DNA of 64,000 nt from positions 2,852,001 to 2,916,000 of the forward strand of contig NZ_CP027482.1 in assembly GCF_003443875.1 (NCBI RefSeq), written 5' to 3'. The notes beneath the pieces were generated by a model. The model was not told the DNA's origin, did no database searches, and was given only the letters and a program-made list of their open reading frames with translations. Source of the stretch: Aeromicrobium sp. A1-2 (GTDB lineage: Bacteria > Actinomycetota > Actinomycetes > Propionibacteriales > Nocardioidaceae). The position numbers and the translations under genes were made by a program. Below are positions 1-6,517 of the stretch, one piece after another. How positions within the stretch are numbered: the stretch's first letter is position 1; every line of letters begins with the position of its first letter.

Positions 1-1
1 C

Positions 2-1030
2 TTCGTCGATGTCGACGCCATGGCGCGCTGGATCCGCACCACCGGACCTGAGCAGATCATCGCCGGCATCGCTGCGACCATCGAGTCGGACTTTCGACGG
101 TGGCCCGCCTTCGACAAGACACCCCGTGTCGCGGCCCACTCGCCCGAGGGTGTCATCGAGCTCATGCCGGCCAGCGACGGCGAGACGTACGCCTTCAAGT
201 TCGTCAACGGCCATCCGCTGAATCCCAGCCGCGGACGTCAGACCGTGACAGCCTTCGGCGTCGTCGCCGACGTCGCCACCGGCTATCCGGTGTTCGTGGC
301 CGAGATGACGTTGCTGACCGCGCTGCGTACCGCCGCGACCTCCGCTCTGGTGGCGCGCTGGTTGGCACGGCCGGACTCGCAAACCATGGCGATGATCGGG
401 ACCGGATCGCAGGCCGAGTTCCAGGCGCTGGGATTCCGCGCCCTGCTCGGCATCGATTCACTCCGCGTGTGGGACACCGATCCCGCGGCCATGGCCAAGT
501 TCGTGCGCAACGTGGAGCCGCTCGGCTTCACGGTGCACGTCGCGGCGAGCGCCGCCGAGGCCGTGCAGGGCGCCGACATCATCACGACCTGCACGGCAGA
601 CAAGACGTACGCCACGGTGCTGACCGACTCGATGGTCGGTGCCGGCGTGCACGTCAATGCGATCGGCGGCGACTGCCCCGGCAAGACCGAGCTCGAGGCC
701 GCGATCCTGGAGCGCTCGACGGTGTTCGTGGAATATCCCGAGCAGACCCGCATCGAGGGCGAGATCCAACAGATGCCAGCCGACTTCGCCGTGACCGAGC
801 TGTGGGAGGTCGTGTCGGGACTGGCCGACGGACGCACCTCCGACACGCAGATCACGGTGTTCGACTCGGTCGGGTTCGCCATCGAGGACTTCTCGGCGCT
901 GCAGTTCATCCGGGCATCGGTGGCCGGGTCTGACTACGAGACGCCGCTCGACCTGATCGCCGATCCGTCCGACCCGAAGGATCTGTTCGGACTCGTGGTC
1001 CCTGTCGTGCAGCTCCAGTCCACTCATTGA
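2..1030 (+). CDS. ornithine cyclodeaminase, 5'-truncated by the window edge
   Basis: NAD-dependent enzyme of the ornithine cyclodeaminase/mu-crystallin family, which converts ornithine to proline and ammonia. The open frame runs back to base 2 (residues FVDVDA precede the ATG at 20), and family members have an N-terminal F(V/I)DV segment here, so the true start is just upstream of the window. Visible family features are VIELMP and FKFVNGHP near the N terminus, the nucleotide-binding turn MIGTGSQAEFQ, the segment AIGGDCPGKTEL, and GEIQQMPADF near the end. Length and sequence resemble the Pseudomonas putida enzyme rather than the shorter alanine dehydrogenase-like members. It ends before a convergent tRNA gene, so any operon partner lies outside the window. 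Confidence 0.9.
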   Translation, partial: FVDVDAMARWIRTTGPEQIIAGIAATIESDFRRWPAFDKTPRVAAHSPEGVIELMPASDGETYAFKFVNGHPLNPSRGRQTVTAFGVVADVATGYPVFVAEMTLLTALRTAATSALVARWLARPDSQTMAMIGTGSQAEFQALGFRALLGIDSLRVWDTDPAAMAKFVRNVEPLGFTVHVAASAAEAVQGADIITTCTADKTYATVLTDSMVGAGVHVNAIGGDCPGKTELEAAILERSTVFVEYPEQTRIEGEIQQMPADFAVTELWEVVSGLADGRTSDTQITVFDSVGFAIEDFSALQFIRASVAGSDYETPLDLIADPSDPKDLFGLVVPVVQLQSTH

Positions 1031-1124
1031 CCCGCTGGGTGCGGCTTGGCGAGAACTGCCCCGAAGCACGAAAGGCTTCAGCCGATGGCGCTTGTCGCCG
1101 ATCAACCGAAGCCTGGGGTTTTCG

Positions 1125-1200
1125 TGGAGCCGCTTGTCAGAATCGAACTGACGACCTTTTCATTACGAGTGAAACGCTCTACCAACTGAGCTAAAGCGGC
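1125..1200 (-). tRNA. tRNA-Thr (anticodon CGT)
   Basis: On the minus strand the sequence folds as a full cloverleaf. The acceptor arm is GCCGCTT/AAGCGGC (7 bp), the D arm closes with GCTC/GAGC, and the anticodon arm is TTTCA-CTCGTAA-TGAAA with anticodon CGT, which reads ACG. The T arm is GTCAG-TTCGATT-CTGAC. The discriminator is U, and a CCA end appears to be encoded (bases 1127-1125). It is the only tRNA I can find in the window. Confidence 0.96.
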
Positions 1201-1283
1201 CGAGGTCCAGCGAGGATCGCCCGCCGAACCGATCACTGAGTCTACCGGGTGATCGCGCCGACACCACATCGGCCTCTCCCCCG

Positions 1284-1289
1284 TAGAAT
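1284..1289 (+). promoter_or_regulatory. -10 element of leaderless chorismate mutase
   Basis: TAGAAT lies 7 nt before the GTG at 1297, which places the transcription start at or next to the start codon. No Shine-Dalgarno sequence and no clear -35 are present. Confidence 0.55.
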
Positions 1290-1296
1290 CGCTCAC

Positions 1297-1584
1297 GTGA
1301 CTGACGCGACGAAGGCCGAGCTCGAAGAGATCCGGGCGAGCATCGACAACATCGATGCTGCCCTGATCCATGTCCTGGCAGAACGCTTCAAGTACACCAA
1401 ACGGGTCGGCCGGCTCAAGGCCGCGCACGACCTCCCACCCGCCGATCCCGATCGTGAGGCGCGCCAGATCAAGCGCCTTCGGGCACTGGCGATCGAGGCC
1501 GACCTCGACCCTGCCTTTGCGGAGAAGTTCCTCAACTTCATCATCGACGAAGTCATCCACCACCACGAGGCCGTGCGTCACTAG
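1297..1584 (+). CDS. aroQ: chorismate mutase, AroQ class
   Basis: Small all-helical chorismate mutase of 95 residues that converts chorismate to prephenate for phenylalanine and tyrosine synthesis. The sequence has the AroQ layout: a long first helix with IRASIDNIDAALIHVLAERF, then YTKRVGRLKAAH carrying the active-site Arg and Lys, then PDREARQIKRL and a closing helix FLNFIIDEVIHHH. The GTG at 1297 is chosen because it follows a -10 hexamer directly and the family begins here; an upstream in-frame GTG at 1249 would add 16 unconserved residues. It is monofunctional, with no fused prephenate dehydratase or DAHP synthase domain. The gene ends 3 nt before a convergent peptidase gene. Confidence 0.9.
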   Translation: MTDATKAELEEIRASIDNIDAALIHVLAERFKYTKRVGRLKAAHDLPPADPDREARQIKRLRALAIEADLDPAFAEKFLNFIIDEVIHHHEAVRH

Positions 1585-1587
1585 CCG

Positions 1588-3108
1588 CTACTTGCAGGTC
1601 AACCCGTCCTCAGGCACGGTGCCGTCGGTGAAGAAGGTGTCGACGGCCGACGTGATGCAGGCGTTGCCGGAGTTGTAGGCCGTGTGGCCGTCGCCGAAAC
1701 GGGTCACGAGCACACCCGACGACAGCTGGGACGCCAGCGACTTCGCCCACTCGTACGGCGTCGCGGGATCTCGGGTCGTGCCGATCACGACGATCGGAGG
1801 CGCGCCCTCCGCGCTGATCTTCGGCAACGGGTTGGTTGACTTGATCGGCCAGTCGGTGCACCCGAGGCCCCCCCAGGCCAAGGACCGCCCGAACACCGGC
1901 GAGACCTCCTCGAACCGCGGGATCAGGGCCTCGGTCTGCGCCTGGGTCAGCCGATCGGGCGCGTCGAGGCAGTTGACCGCATAGATGACCTGGCCGAGGT
2001 TGCCGCTGTAGCTGCCCTTGCTGTCGCGCATGAAGTAGGCATCCGAGAGCGTCAGCAGGATGCTGCCGTCGCCCGCGAACGCCGCAGTCAGGGCCTGGGT
2101 GAGATAGGGCCACGTCTCCTGGTCGTACAGGGTCACGGCGATGCCGTAGAACGCCTGGCCCTCGGTCAGCACGCGGGAGCCACTCGTCTTCATGGGCCTC
2201 TGGTCGAGCTGGGCGAGCAGGTCGGCGATCCGGTTCAGCCCCGTTTTGGTGTCGGTGCCGATCGGGCAGCCCGCCCGGGCCACACAGTCCCTGGCGTACG
2301 AGTTGATCGCCCGCTGGAAGCCCGTCGTCTGACCCAGCGCGGAGTCGGCGGCACTCAGCGCAGGATCGACCGCGCCGTCCAGGACCATCCGTCCGACCTT
2401 CTTGGGAAACAGCTGCGCGTAGACCGCGCCGAGCTCAGTGCCGTAGGACGCCCCGAACCAGTCGAGCTGCGACCTGCCCAGCAGGGCTCGCACGACATCC
2501 ATGTCCTTGGCGACCTCGACCGTCGACACGTGCGCGGCGAGCTCGCCGGAGTTCTTCGAGCAGGCCGTGCCGAGATCCGTGACACTCTGCCGCAGGGCCG
2601 CGACCTCGCTCGCGTCGTCGGGATCGGGATCCACCGCGGTGAAGGAGTCGAACGCCTTGTCCGAGAGGCAGGTCAGCGGCGTGCTGCGGCCCACGCCGCG
2701 TGGATCGACGCCGACGATGTCGTACATCTTGCGCACATCGGCGCCGAAGCTCGCCGCCATCGACCCGGCGAAGTCGATCGCCGATCCCCCCGGACCGCCC
2801 GGGTTGACCAGGATGCTTCGAGTCGCAGCCCCGCCGGTTGCGGGGTGCACCACAGCGCGCAGACGGGTCGTCTCACCGTCGGGCTTGTCGTAGTCGATCG
2901 GCACGGTGATCCACGCGCAGTGCGCGGAGCCGCAGTCCGACCACGAGACGTCCTGCGTGTAGAAGCTTTCGAGCGCCGCCGGGGCCGGGGTGGAGACCGG
3001 CTGGGGATCGGTCCAGCCGTCACGGGTCACGACGGCGGTCGCGACCACGCCCGCGACCACGAGCGCGAGGACTGCGACGACTGCGATCACGGCTCTGGTT
3101 CGATTCAC
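1588..3108 (-). CDS. secreted alpha/beta-hydrolase, tripeptidyl aminopeptidase-like (TAP C-terminal domain)
   Basis: Exported serine peptidase of the SlpD/SlpE/tripeptidyl aminopeptidase family, 506 residues. Residues 5-28 form one hydrophobic N-terminal segment after NRTR, either a signal peptide without a lipobox or an anchor. The oxyanion region NPGGPGGSA is at 102-110, the nucleophile sits in FGASYG (Ser221), and the catalytic His is in GDGHTAY (about 475). The C-terminal TAP-like lid carries paired cysteines. It probably clips N-terminal peptides from extracellular substrates or hydrolyses esters. The GTG start overlaps the holB stop as GTGA, so it is the third gene of a tmk-holB-peptidase operon, an odd partnership with no obvious functional link. 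Confidence 0.86.
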   Translation of the reverse strand: MNRTRAVIAVVAVLALVVAGVVATAVVTRDGWTDPQPVSTPAPAALESFYTQDVSWSDCGSAHCAWITVPIDYDKPDGETTRLRAVVHPATGGAATRSILVNPGGPGGSAIDFAGSMAASFGADVRKMYDIVGVDPRGVGRSTPLTCLSDKAFDSFTAVDPDPDDASEVAALRQSVTDLGTACSKNSGELAAHVSTVEVAKDMDVVRALLGRSQLDWFGASYGTELGAVYAQLFPKKVGRMVLDGAVDPALSAADSALGQTTGFQRAINSYARDCVARAGCPIGTDTKTGLNRIADLLAQLDQRPMKTSGSRVLTEGQAFYGIAVTLYDQETWPYLTQALTAAFAGDGSILLTLSDAYFMRDSKGSYSGNLGQVIYAVNCLDAPDRLTQAQTEALIPRFEEVSPVFGRSLAWGGLGCTDWPIKSTNPLPKISAEGAPPIVVIGTTRDPATPYEWAKSLASQLSSGVLVTRFGDGHTAYNSGNACITSAVDTFFTDGTVPEDGLTCK

Positions 3109-4247
3109 CGGCGAAGTCCCATCATCATGCGTTCAAGAGCGAGGAGCGGAGCAGCATTGGCGGTCAGCGACTCACGGCACTCGACAATGGCATCGATCGT
3201 GTGGATCGTCGACTCCGGAGTCCACACCCCGGCGATCTCCTCGATGTCGGCGGCGATGTCGGCGTTGACCAGCTCGACCCCGGTGGCGAGCTGGACCGCC
3301 AGGACGTCGCGGCAGAACGAGAGCAGGTCGAGCAGAACCCCGTCGATCGAGTCGCGGGCGAGCCGGGTCCGGCGCCGCTTCTGCTCCTTCTCGAGCGTCG
3401 ACATCGCGCCGGCGTATCCGGCCGGTCGACGTCCGCGCTCCTCGACTCCCCAACCCTGACGCAGGTCCGCGAGCTCACGCTCGTCCGCAGCGTCTGCGAC
3501 GCCCGCGGCCCGGGACGTCGCTGCGTCGTTGACGGCCTGCGCGGCGGTCATGCAGTCGCCCAGGTCGTGCAACGACATCGGTAGGGACAGGATCGACCGG
3601 CGCCGCTCGCGCGCCTGTGGATCGGTCGCCAACCCACGGGCCCGACCGATGTGGCCCTGGGACGCTGCTGCGGCCGCCGCTGCCAGCTGGGGCTCGATGC
3701 CGTCACGCTCGACCAGCAGCGTCGCGATCGCGGCCGTGGGCGGGGTGCGCAGGAGCACGGGTCGACAGCGGGACCGGATCGTGATGATGACGTCCTCGAC
3801 CGCGGGCGCGCACAGCATCCAGATCGTGTGCGGCGACGGTTCCTCGACGGCCTTGAGCAGGGCGTTGGCGGCCTGGTCGGTCAACCGGTCGGCGTCCTCC
3901 ACGATCAGTACCTGCCAGCGGCCCAGGGCCGGGCGCAGCGCGGACTTGCGGACGTACTCGCGCGCGACGTCGGTGCCGATCGACAGCCCGTCGGTGCGGA
4001 TCACGGTGATGTCGGGATGGCTGCCGACGCGGGCGGTGGTGCACGAGTGGCACTCGCCGCAGCCGCCGCGCTCACACTGCAACGCCGCCGCAAACGCCCG
4101 AGCCGCATTGGAACGGCCCGATCCGGGCGGCCCCGTGAACAGCCACGCGTGGGTCATCGACCGACCGTCGCCGCCGGCCGAGGCGACGGCGGACTGCAGG
4201 GTCTGGACGACCGGCTCCTGGCCGACCAGGTCGCTCCAGACAGTCAT
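3105..4247 (-). CDS. holB: DNA polymerase III subunit delta' (clamp loader)
   Basis: Clamp-loader subunit that, with delta and gamma/tau, loads the beta clamp. The 380-residue product has a Walker A-like loop GPPGSGRS (39-46) with Arg in place of the catalytic Lys, as expected for a delta' that does not hydrolyse ATP. Zinc-binding cysteines follow (58, 63, 66, 69), then IVEDADRLTDQAANALLKAVEEP and the SRC motif. The ATG at 4247 overlaps the tmk stop as ATGA. The frame stays open further upstream to 5033, but that extension is tmk read in another frame and is rejected. The tmk-holB pairing is common in bacteria. Confidence 0.93.
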   Translation of the reverse strand: MTVWSDLVGQEPVVQTLQSAVASAGGDGRSMTHAWLFTGPPGSGRSNAARAFAAALQCERGGCGECHSCTTARVGSHPDITVIRTDGLSIGTDVAREYVRKSALRPALGRWQVLIVEDADRLTDQAANALLKAVEEPSPHTIWMLCAPAVEDVIITIRSRCRPVLLRTPPTAAIATLLVERDGIEPQLAAAAAAASQGHIGRARGLATDPQARERRRSILSLPMSLHDLGDCMTAAQAVNDAATSRAAGVADAADERELADLRQGWGVEERGRRPAGYAGAMSTLEKEQKRRRTRLARDSIDGVLLDLLSFCRDVLAVQLATGVELVNADIAADIEEIAGVWTPESTIHTIDAIVECRESLTANAAPLLALERMMMGLRR

Positions 4248-4882
4248 GACGCCTGGCCCAGCCACGGCTCGATCGCAGCCCGGATGTGTGCATGGATCTC
4301 CGCGGGAGTCTCGCCACCCTCGACGACAAGATAATGCGCCGGATCGGCGGCTGCGAGGTCGAGGAAGTGCTGGCGTACGCGTTGGTGGAAGTCCAACGGC
4401 TCGGACTCGATGCGGTCCGCACCCTCGAACCGGGCGTGGCCGATCGTGGGGTCGATATCGAGGACGATCGTCAGGTGAGGGCGTAGGGAGGACGTGGCCC
4501 AGCGAGCGACGTGCTCGACCTCGGCCGGGTCGAGATGCCGTCCGGCACCTTGATAGGCCAGCGTCGAGTCGACATATCGATCCGTCAGGACAATGGTGCC
4601 CTCGGCGAGAGCCGGCAGGATGACCTGGTCTACGTGCTCGGCCTTGTCCGCGGCATAGAGCAGGACCTCGGTGCGGGGAGACAGCTCGCCGGTGTCGTTG
4701 TCGAGCACGATCCGACGAAGGATCTTGCCGACCTCGGTGCCACCGGGCTCGCGGGTCAGCAGGACGCGGTGTCCCAGGCTCTCGAGCCACTCGAGCAGGA
4801 GCGCGGCCTGGGTCGACTTGCCTGCGCCCTCGCCGCCCTCCAGCGCAAGGAACACCCCGGTTTCGGTGAAGAGCGGATCCAT
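4244..4882 (-). CDS. tmk: thymidylate kinase
   Basis: Phosphorylates dTMP to dTDP for DNA synthesis. The 212-residue protein has the P-loop EGGEGAGKST (15-24), the TREPGGT segment that contacts dTMP, and the DRYVDSTLAYQGAG motif, all typical of bacterial Tmk. The ATG at 4882 follows a -10 hexamer by 6 nt with no Shine-Dalgarno, so the transcript is probably leaderless. Translation then couples into holB through a 4-bp overlap. Confidence 0.95.
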   Translation of the reverse strand: MDPLFTETGVFLALEGGEGAGKSTQAALLLEWLESLGHRVLLTREPGGTEVGKILRRIVLDNDTGELSPRTEVLLYAADKAEHVDQVILPALAEGTIVLTDRYVDSTLAYQGAGRHLDPAEVEHVARWATSSLRPHLTIVLDIDPTIGHARFEGADRIESEPLDFHQRVRQHFLDLAAADPAHYLVVEGGETPAEIHAHIRAAIEPWLGQAS

Positions 4883-4888
4883 GGGGCG

Positions 4889-4894
4889 AGCCTA
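4889..4894 (-). promoter_or_regulatory. -10 element of leaderless tmk
   Basis: Minus-strand TAGGCT with a 6-nt spacer to the ATG at 4882. Its first three bases are also the TAG stop codon of the upstream MmcQ/YjbR gene. Confidence 0.6.
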
Positions 4895-5302
4895 GTGCGC
4901 CGGTCCAGGCCGCTCGACCCGGTCCACGAGCTTGCGGGGCGCCATGACACAGAAGCTGTCGGTCAGGAGCTCTGCCAGCTCGTCCCAGTCGGTGTCCTCG
5001 CGGAGCTCCAGACCGACGACGTCGCGTCCCCACCGCGCGACGAAGTAAGGCGGCCCGGCCTGCCGGTGGGCCTCGAGCTCATCGCCCGGCGCTCGGAAGG
5101 TCACGACAGTGACCGGCCCATGATCGGCCACGAACCGGGCATAGGCGTCCGGCCTGCCGTCGTCGATCAGCAGCACATGGGCGAACGTCCTGGTGCGGAC
5201 CCGCCACCGCACGCCGGTCCAGGCGGTCTGCTCATGCGCCTCGGGCAGCGCGAGGCAGATCGCCCGCAGGCGCTCGACGATCTCGCGTGACACATCGGCC
5301 AT
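4892..5302 (-). CDS. MmcQ/YjbR family protein
   Basis: Cytosolic protein of 136 residues with the CyaY-like fold of the MmcQ/YjbR family. Recognisable features are the opening helix with LRAICLALPEAHEQTAW, the central strands WRVRTRTFAHVLL and GPPYFVARWGRDVVGLEL, and a closing helix DELAELLTDSFCVMAPRKL. The family is proposed to bind DNA, but no biochemical activity is established. It is probably leaderless and lies between LtrA and tmk with almost no spacing, although it has its own -10 hexamer. Confidence 0.82.
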   Translation of the reverse strand: MADVSREIVERLRAICLALPEAHEQTAWTGVRWRVRTRTFAHVLLIDDGRPDAYARFVADHGPVTVVTFRAPGDELEAHRQAGPPYFVARWGRDVVGLELREDTDWDELAELLTDSFCVMAPRKLVDRVERPGPAH

Positions 5303-5308
5303 GCGCCC

Positions 5309-5314
5309 AACCTA
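5309..5314 (-). promoter_or_regulatory. -10 element of leaderless MmcQ/YjbR gene
   Basis: Minus-strand TAGGTT, 6 nt from the ATG at 5302. The initial TAG is also the stop codon of the LtrA gene, the same arrangement as at the next gene, tmk. Confidence 0.55.
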
Positions 5315-6487
5315 GGACGTGGCGCCGACAGTCCGCTCCGATGCGTTCGCGAGCCGTACCTCAGCCACCAGCAGCACCACGATGATCAGCCCCACCCACA
5401 GCTCGGTGTACGGCACGAACGTCACGGCGACAAGAGCGACCACTGCCGAGCCGAACGGCGCCAAGGTACGCCAGGAGGAGTCGTGCAGCCGGATGCTGAC
5501 GAACCACAGCGCCGAGAGGAAGACGACCCCCGGGCCGGTCACAAAAGTGGCACTGACGACATCGGAGACCTCGGCATGGTCGGTGTAGTAGTCGACCCTG
5601 GCCGCGAGTCCTGCGCCGACCGCGGCAGCTGCGCCGAAGATCGCGTAGTGGCCGAAGCCCCACGCGAATCCGATCGAGCTGTTGGTCAGGATCTCCGCGT
5701 TGTCGCGGGAGAAGTAGAGCCACCACGCGCAGAACGTGATGAGCACCCCACCCGCGACGACGTACCAGAGCTCGCGAGGCGGGTGCGCCTCGTCGAGCGC
5801 GACCTGGATCGCGATCGTCGTCGAAAGCACGGTCTCACCCAGCACGATGATGAAGAACAAGCCGTACCGCTCGGCGATGTGCTGTGGGTGCCAGGGCGTG
5901 GCGCCCGCGCGCTCGGCGAGGAGCGGCACGGCGAAGTCGGCCGCCGCCAGCACGAGAAACTCCCAGATCGACAGGTCGCCCTGGGTCAGGAGAAGCGCGC
6001 CGACCCAGCAGGTCTGCACCAGGATGAGCCCCCCGGCGTAGCGCAGGGCAGTCCGCCGGCCCTCCGGGTGGCCCGCAGCAGCGCGCAGCCACATCAGCAC
6101 CAGGCCGACCCGCATGACGACGTAGCCGATCACGACGAGGGTGAAGTCCTGCTCGAACATCCGCGGCACCCCGGCCGCCAGCACCAGCGCGCCGAAGATC
6201 TGCAGCAGGGTCAGCGTGCGATTGAGTGTGTCGTCGGGATCGTAGGCGGAGTTGAACCACACGAAGTTGAGCCAGGCGAGGAAGATCGCGAAGAACGTGA
6301 CCCCGAACCACAGCAGCCCGTGGGCTGGACGACCGACGACGATCTCGTGGTGGAGCGTCAGCGCCCCCTGCGCGATCGCCACGACGTAGCAGAGGTCGGT
6401 GAACAGCTCCAGCGGCGACGCAGTCCGGTGACGCTCCTGCGGATCGCGCGGTGAGAGAGGCCGGATCTGCCGGAGCGGGGCAATCAT
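5312..6487 (-). CDS. low temperature requirement protein A (LtrA) family membrane protein
   Basis: Integral membrane protein of 391 residues with about 10-12 hydrophobic helices. It has the LtrA family signatures: the N-terminal ASPLELFTDLCYVVAIAQ, WLNFVWFNSAYDPDD, the central HIAERYGLFFIIVLGETVLST, and WWLYFSR. The family is named after a Listeria mutant that could not grow at low temperature; the transported ligand or activity is unknown. The ATG at 6487 is placed by a -10-like hexamer 6 nt upstream. It shares no overlap with topA, so it is probably an independent transcription unit. Confidence 0.88.
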   Translation of the reverse strand: MIAPLRQIRPLSPRDPQERHRTASPLELFTDLCYVVAIAQGALTLHHEIVVGRPAHGLLWFGVTFFAIFLAWLNFVWFNSAYDPDDTLNRTLTLLQIFGALVLAAGVPRMFEQDFTLVVIGYVVMRVGLVLMWLRAAAGHPEGRRTALRYAGGLILVQTCWVGALLLTQGDLSIWEFLVLAAADFAVPLLAERAGATPWHPQHIAERYGLFFIIVLGETVLSTTIAIQVALDEAHPPRELWYVVAGGVLITFCAWWLYFSRDNAEILTNSSIGFAWGFGHYAIFGAAAAVGAGLAARVDYYTDHAEVSDVVSATFVTGPGVVFLSALWFVSIRLHDSSWRTLAPFGSAVVALVAVTFVPYTELWVGLIIVVLLVAEVRLANASERTVGATS

Positions 6488-6493
6488 GGCCCG

Positions 6494-6499
6494 ATTCTG
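6494..6499 (-). promoter_or_regulatory. -10-like element of ltrA-family gene
   Basis: Minus-strand CAGAAT with a 6-nt spacer to the ATG at 6487, in the 30-bp gap after topA. It is weaker than the TAGNNT copies because the first T is missing. Confidence 0.4.
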
Positions 6500-6517
6500 G
6501 CAGGTCGGCGACGGGGT

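Noticed and set aside
4248..5033. Upstream extension of the holB frame
   Set aside because: It is the shifted frame of tmk and MmcQ/YjbR. The ATG at 4247 overlapping the tmk stop is the natural start.
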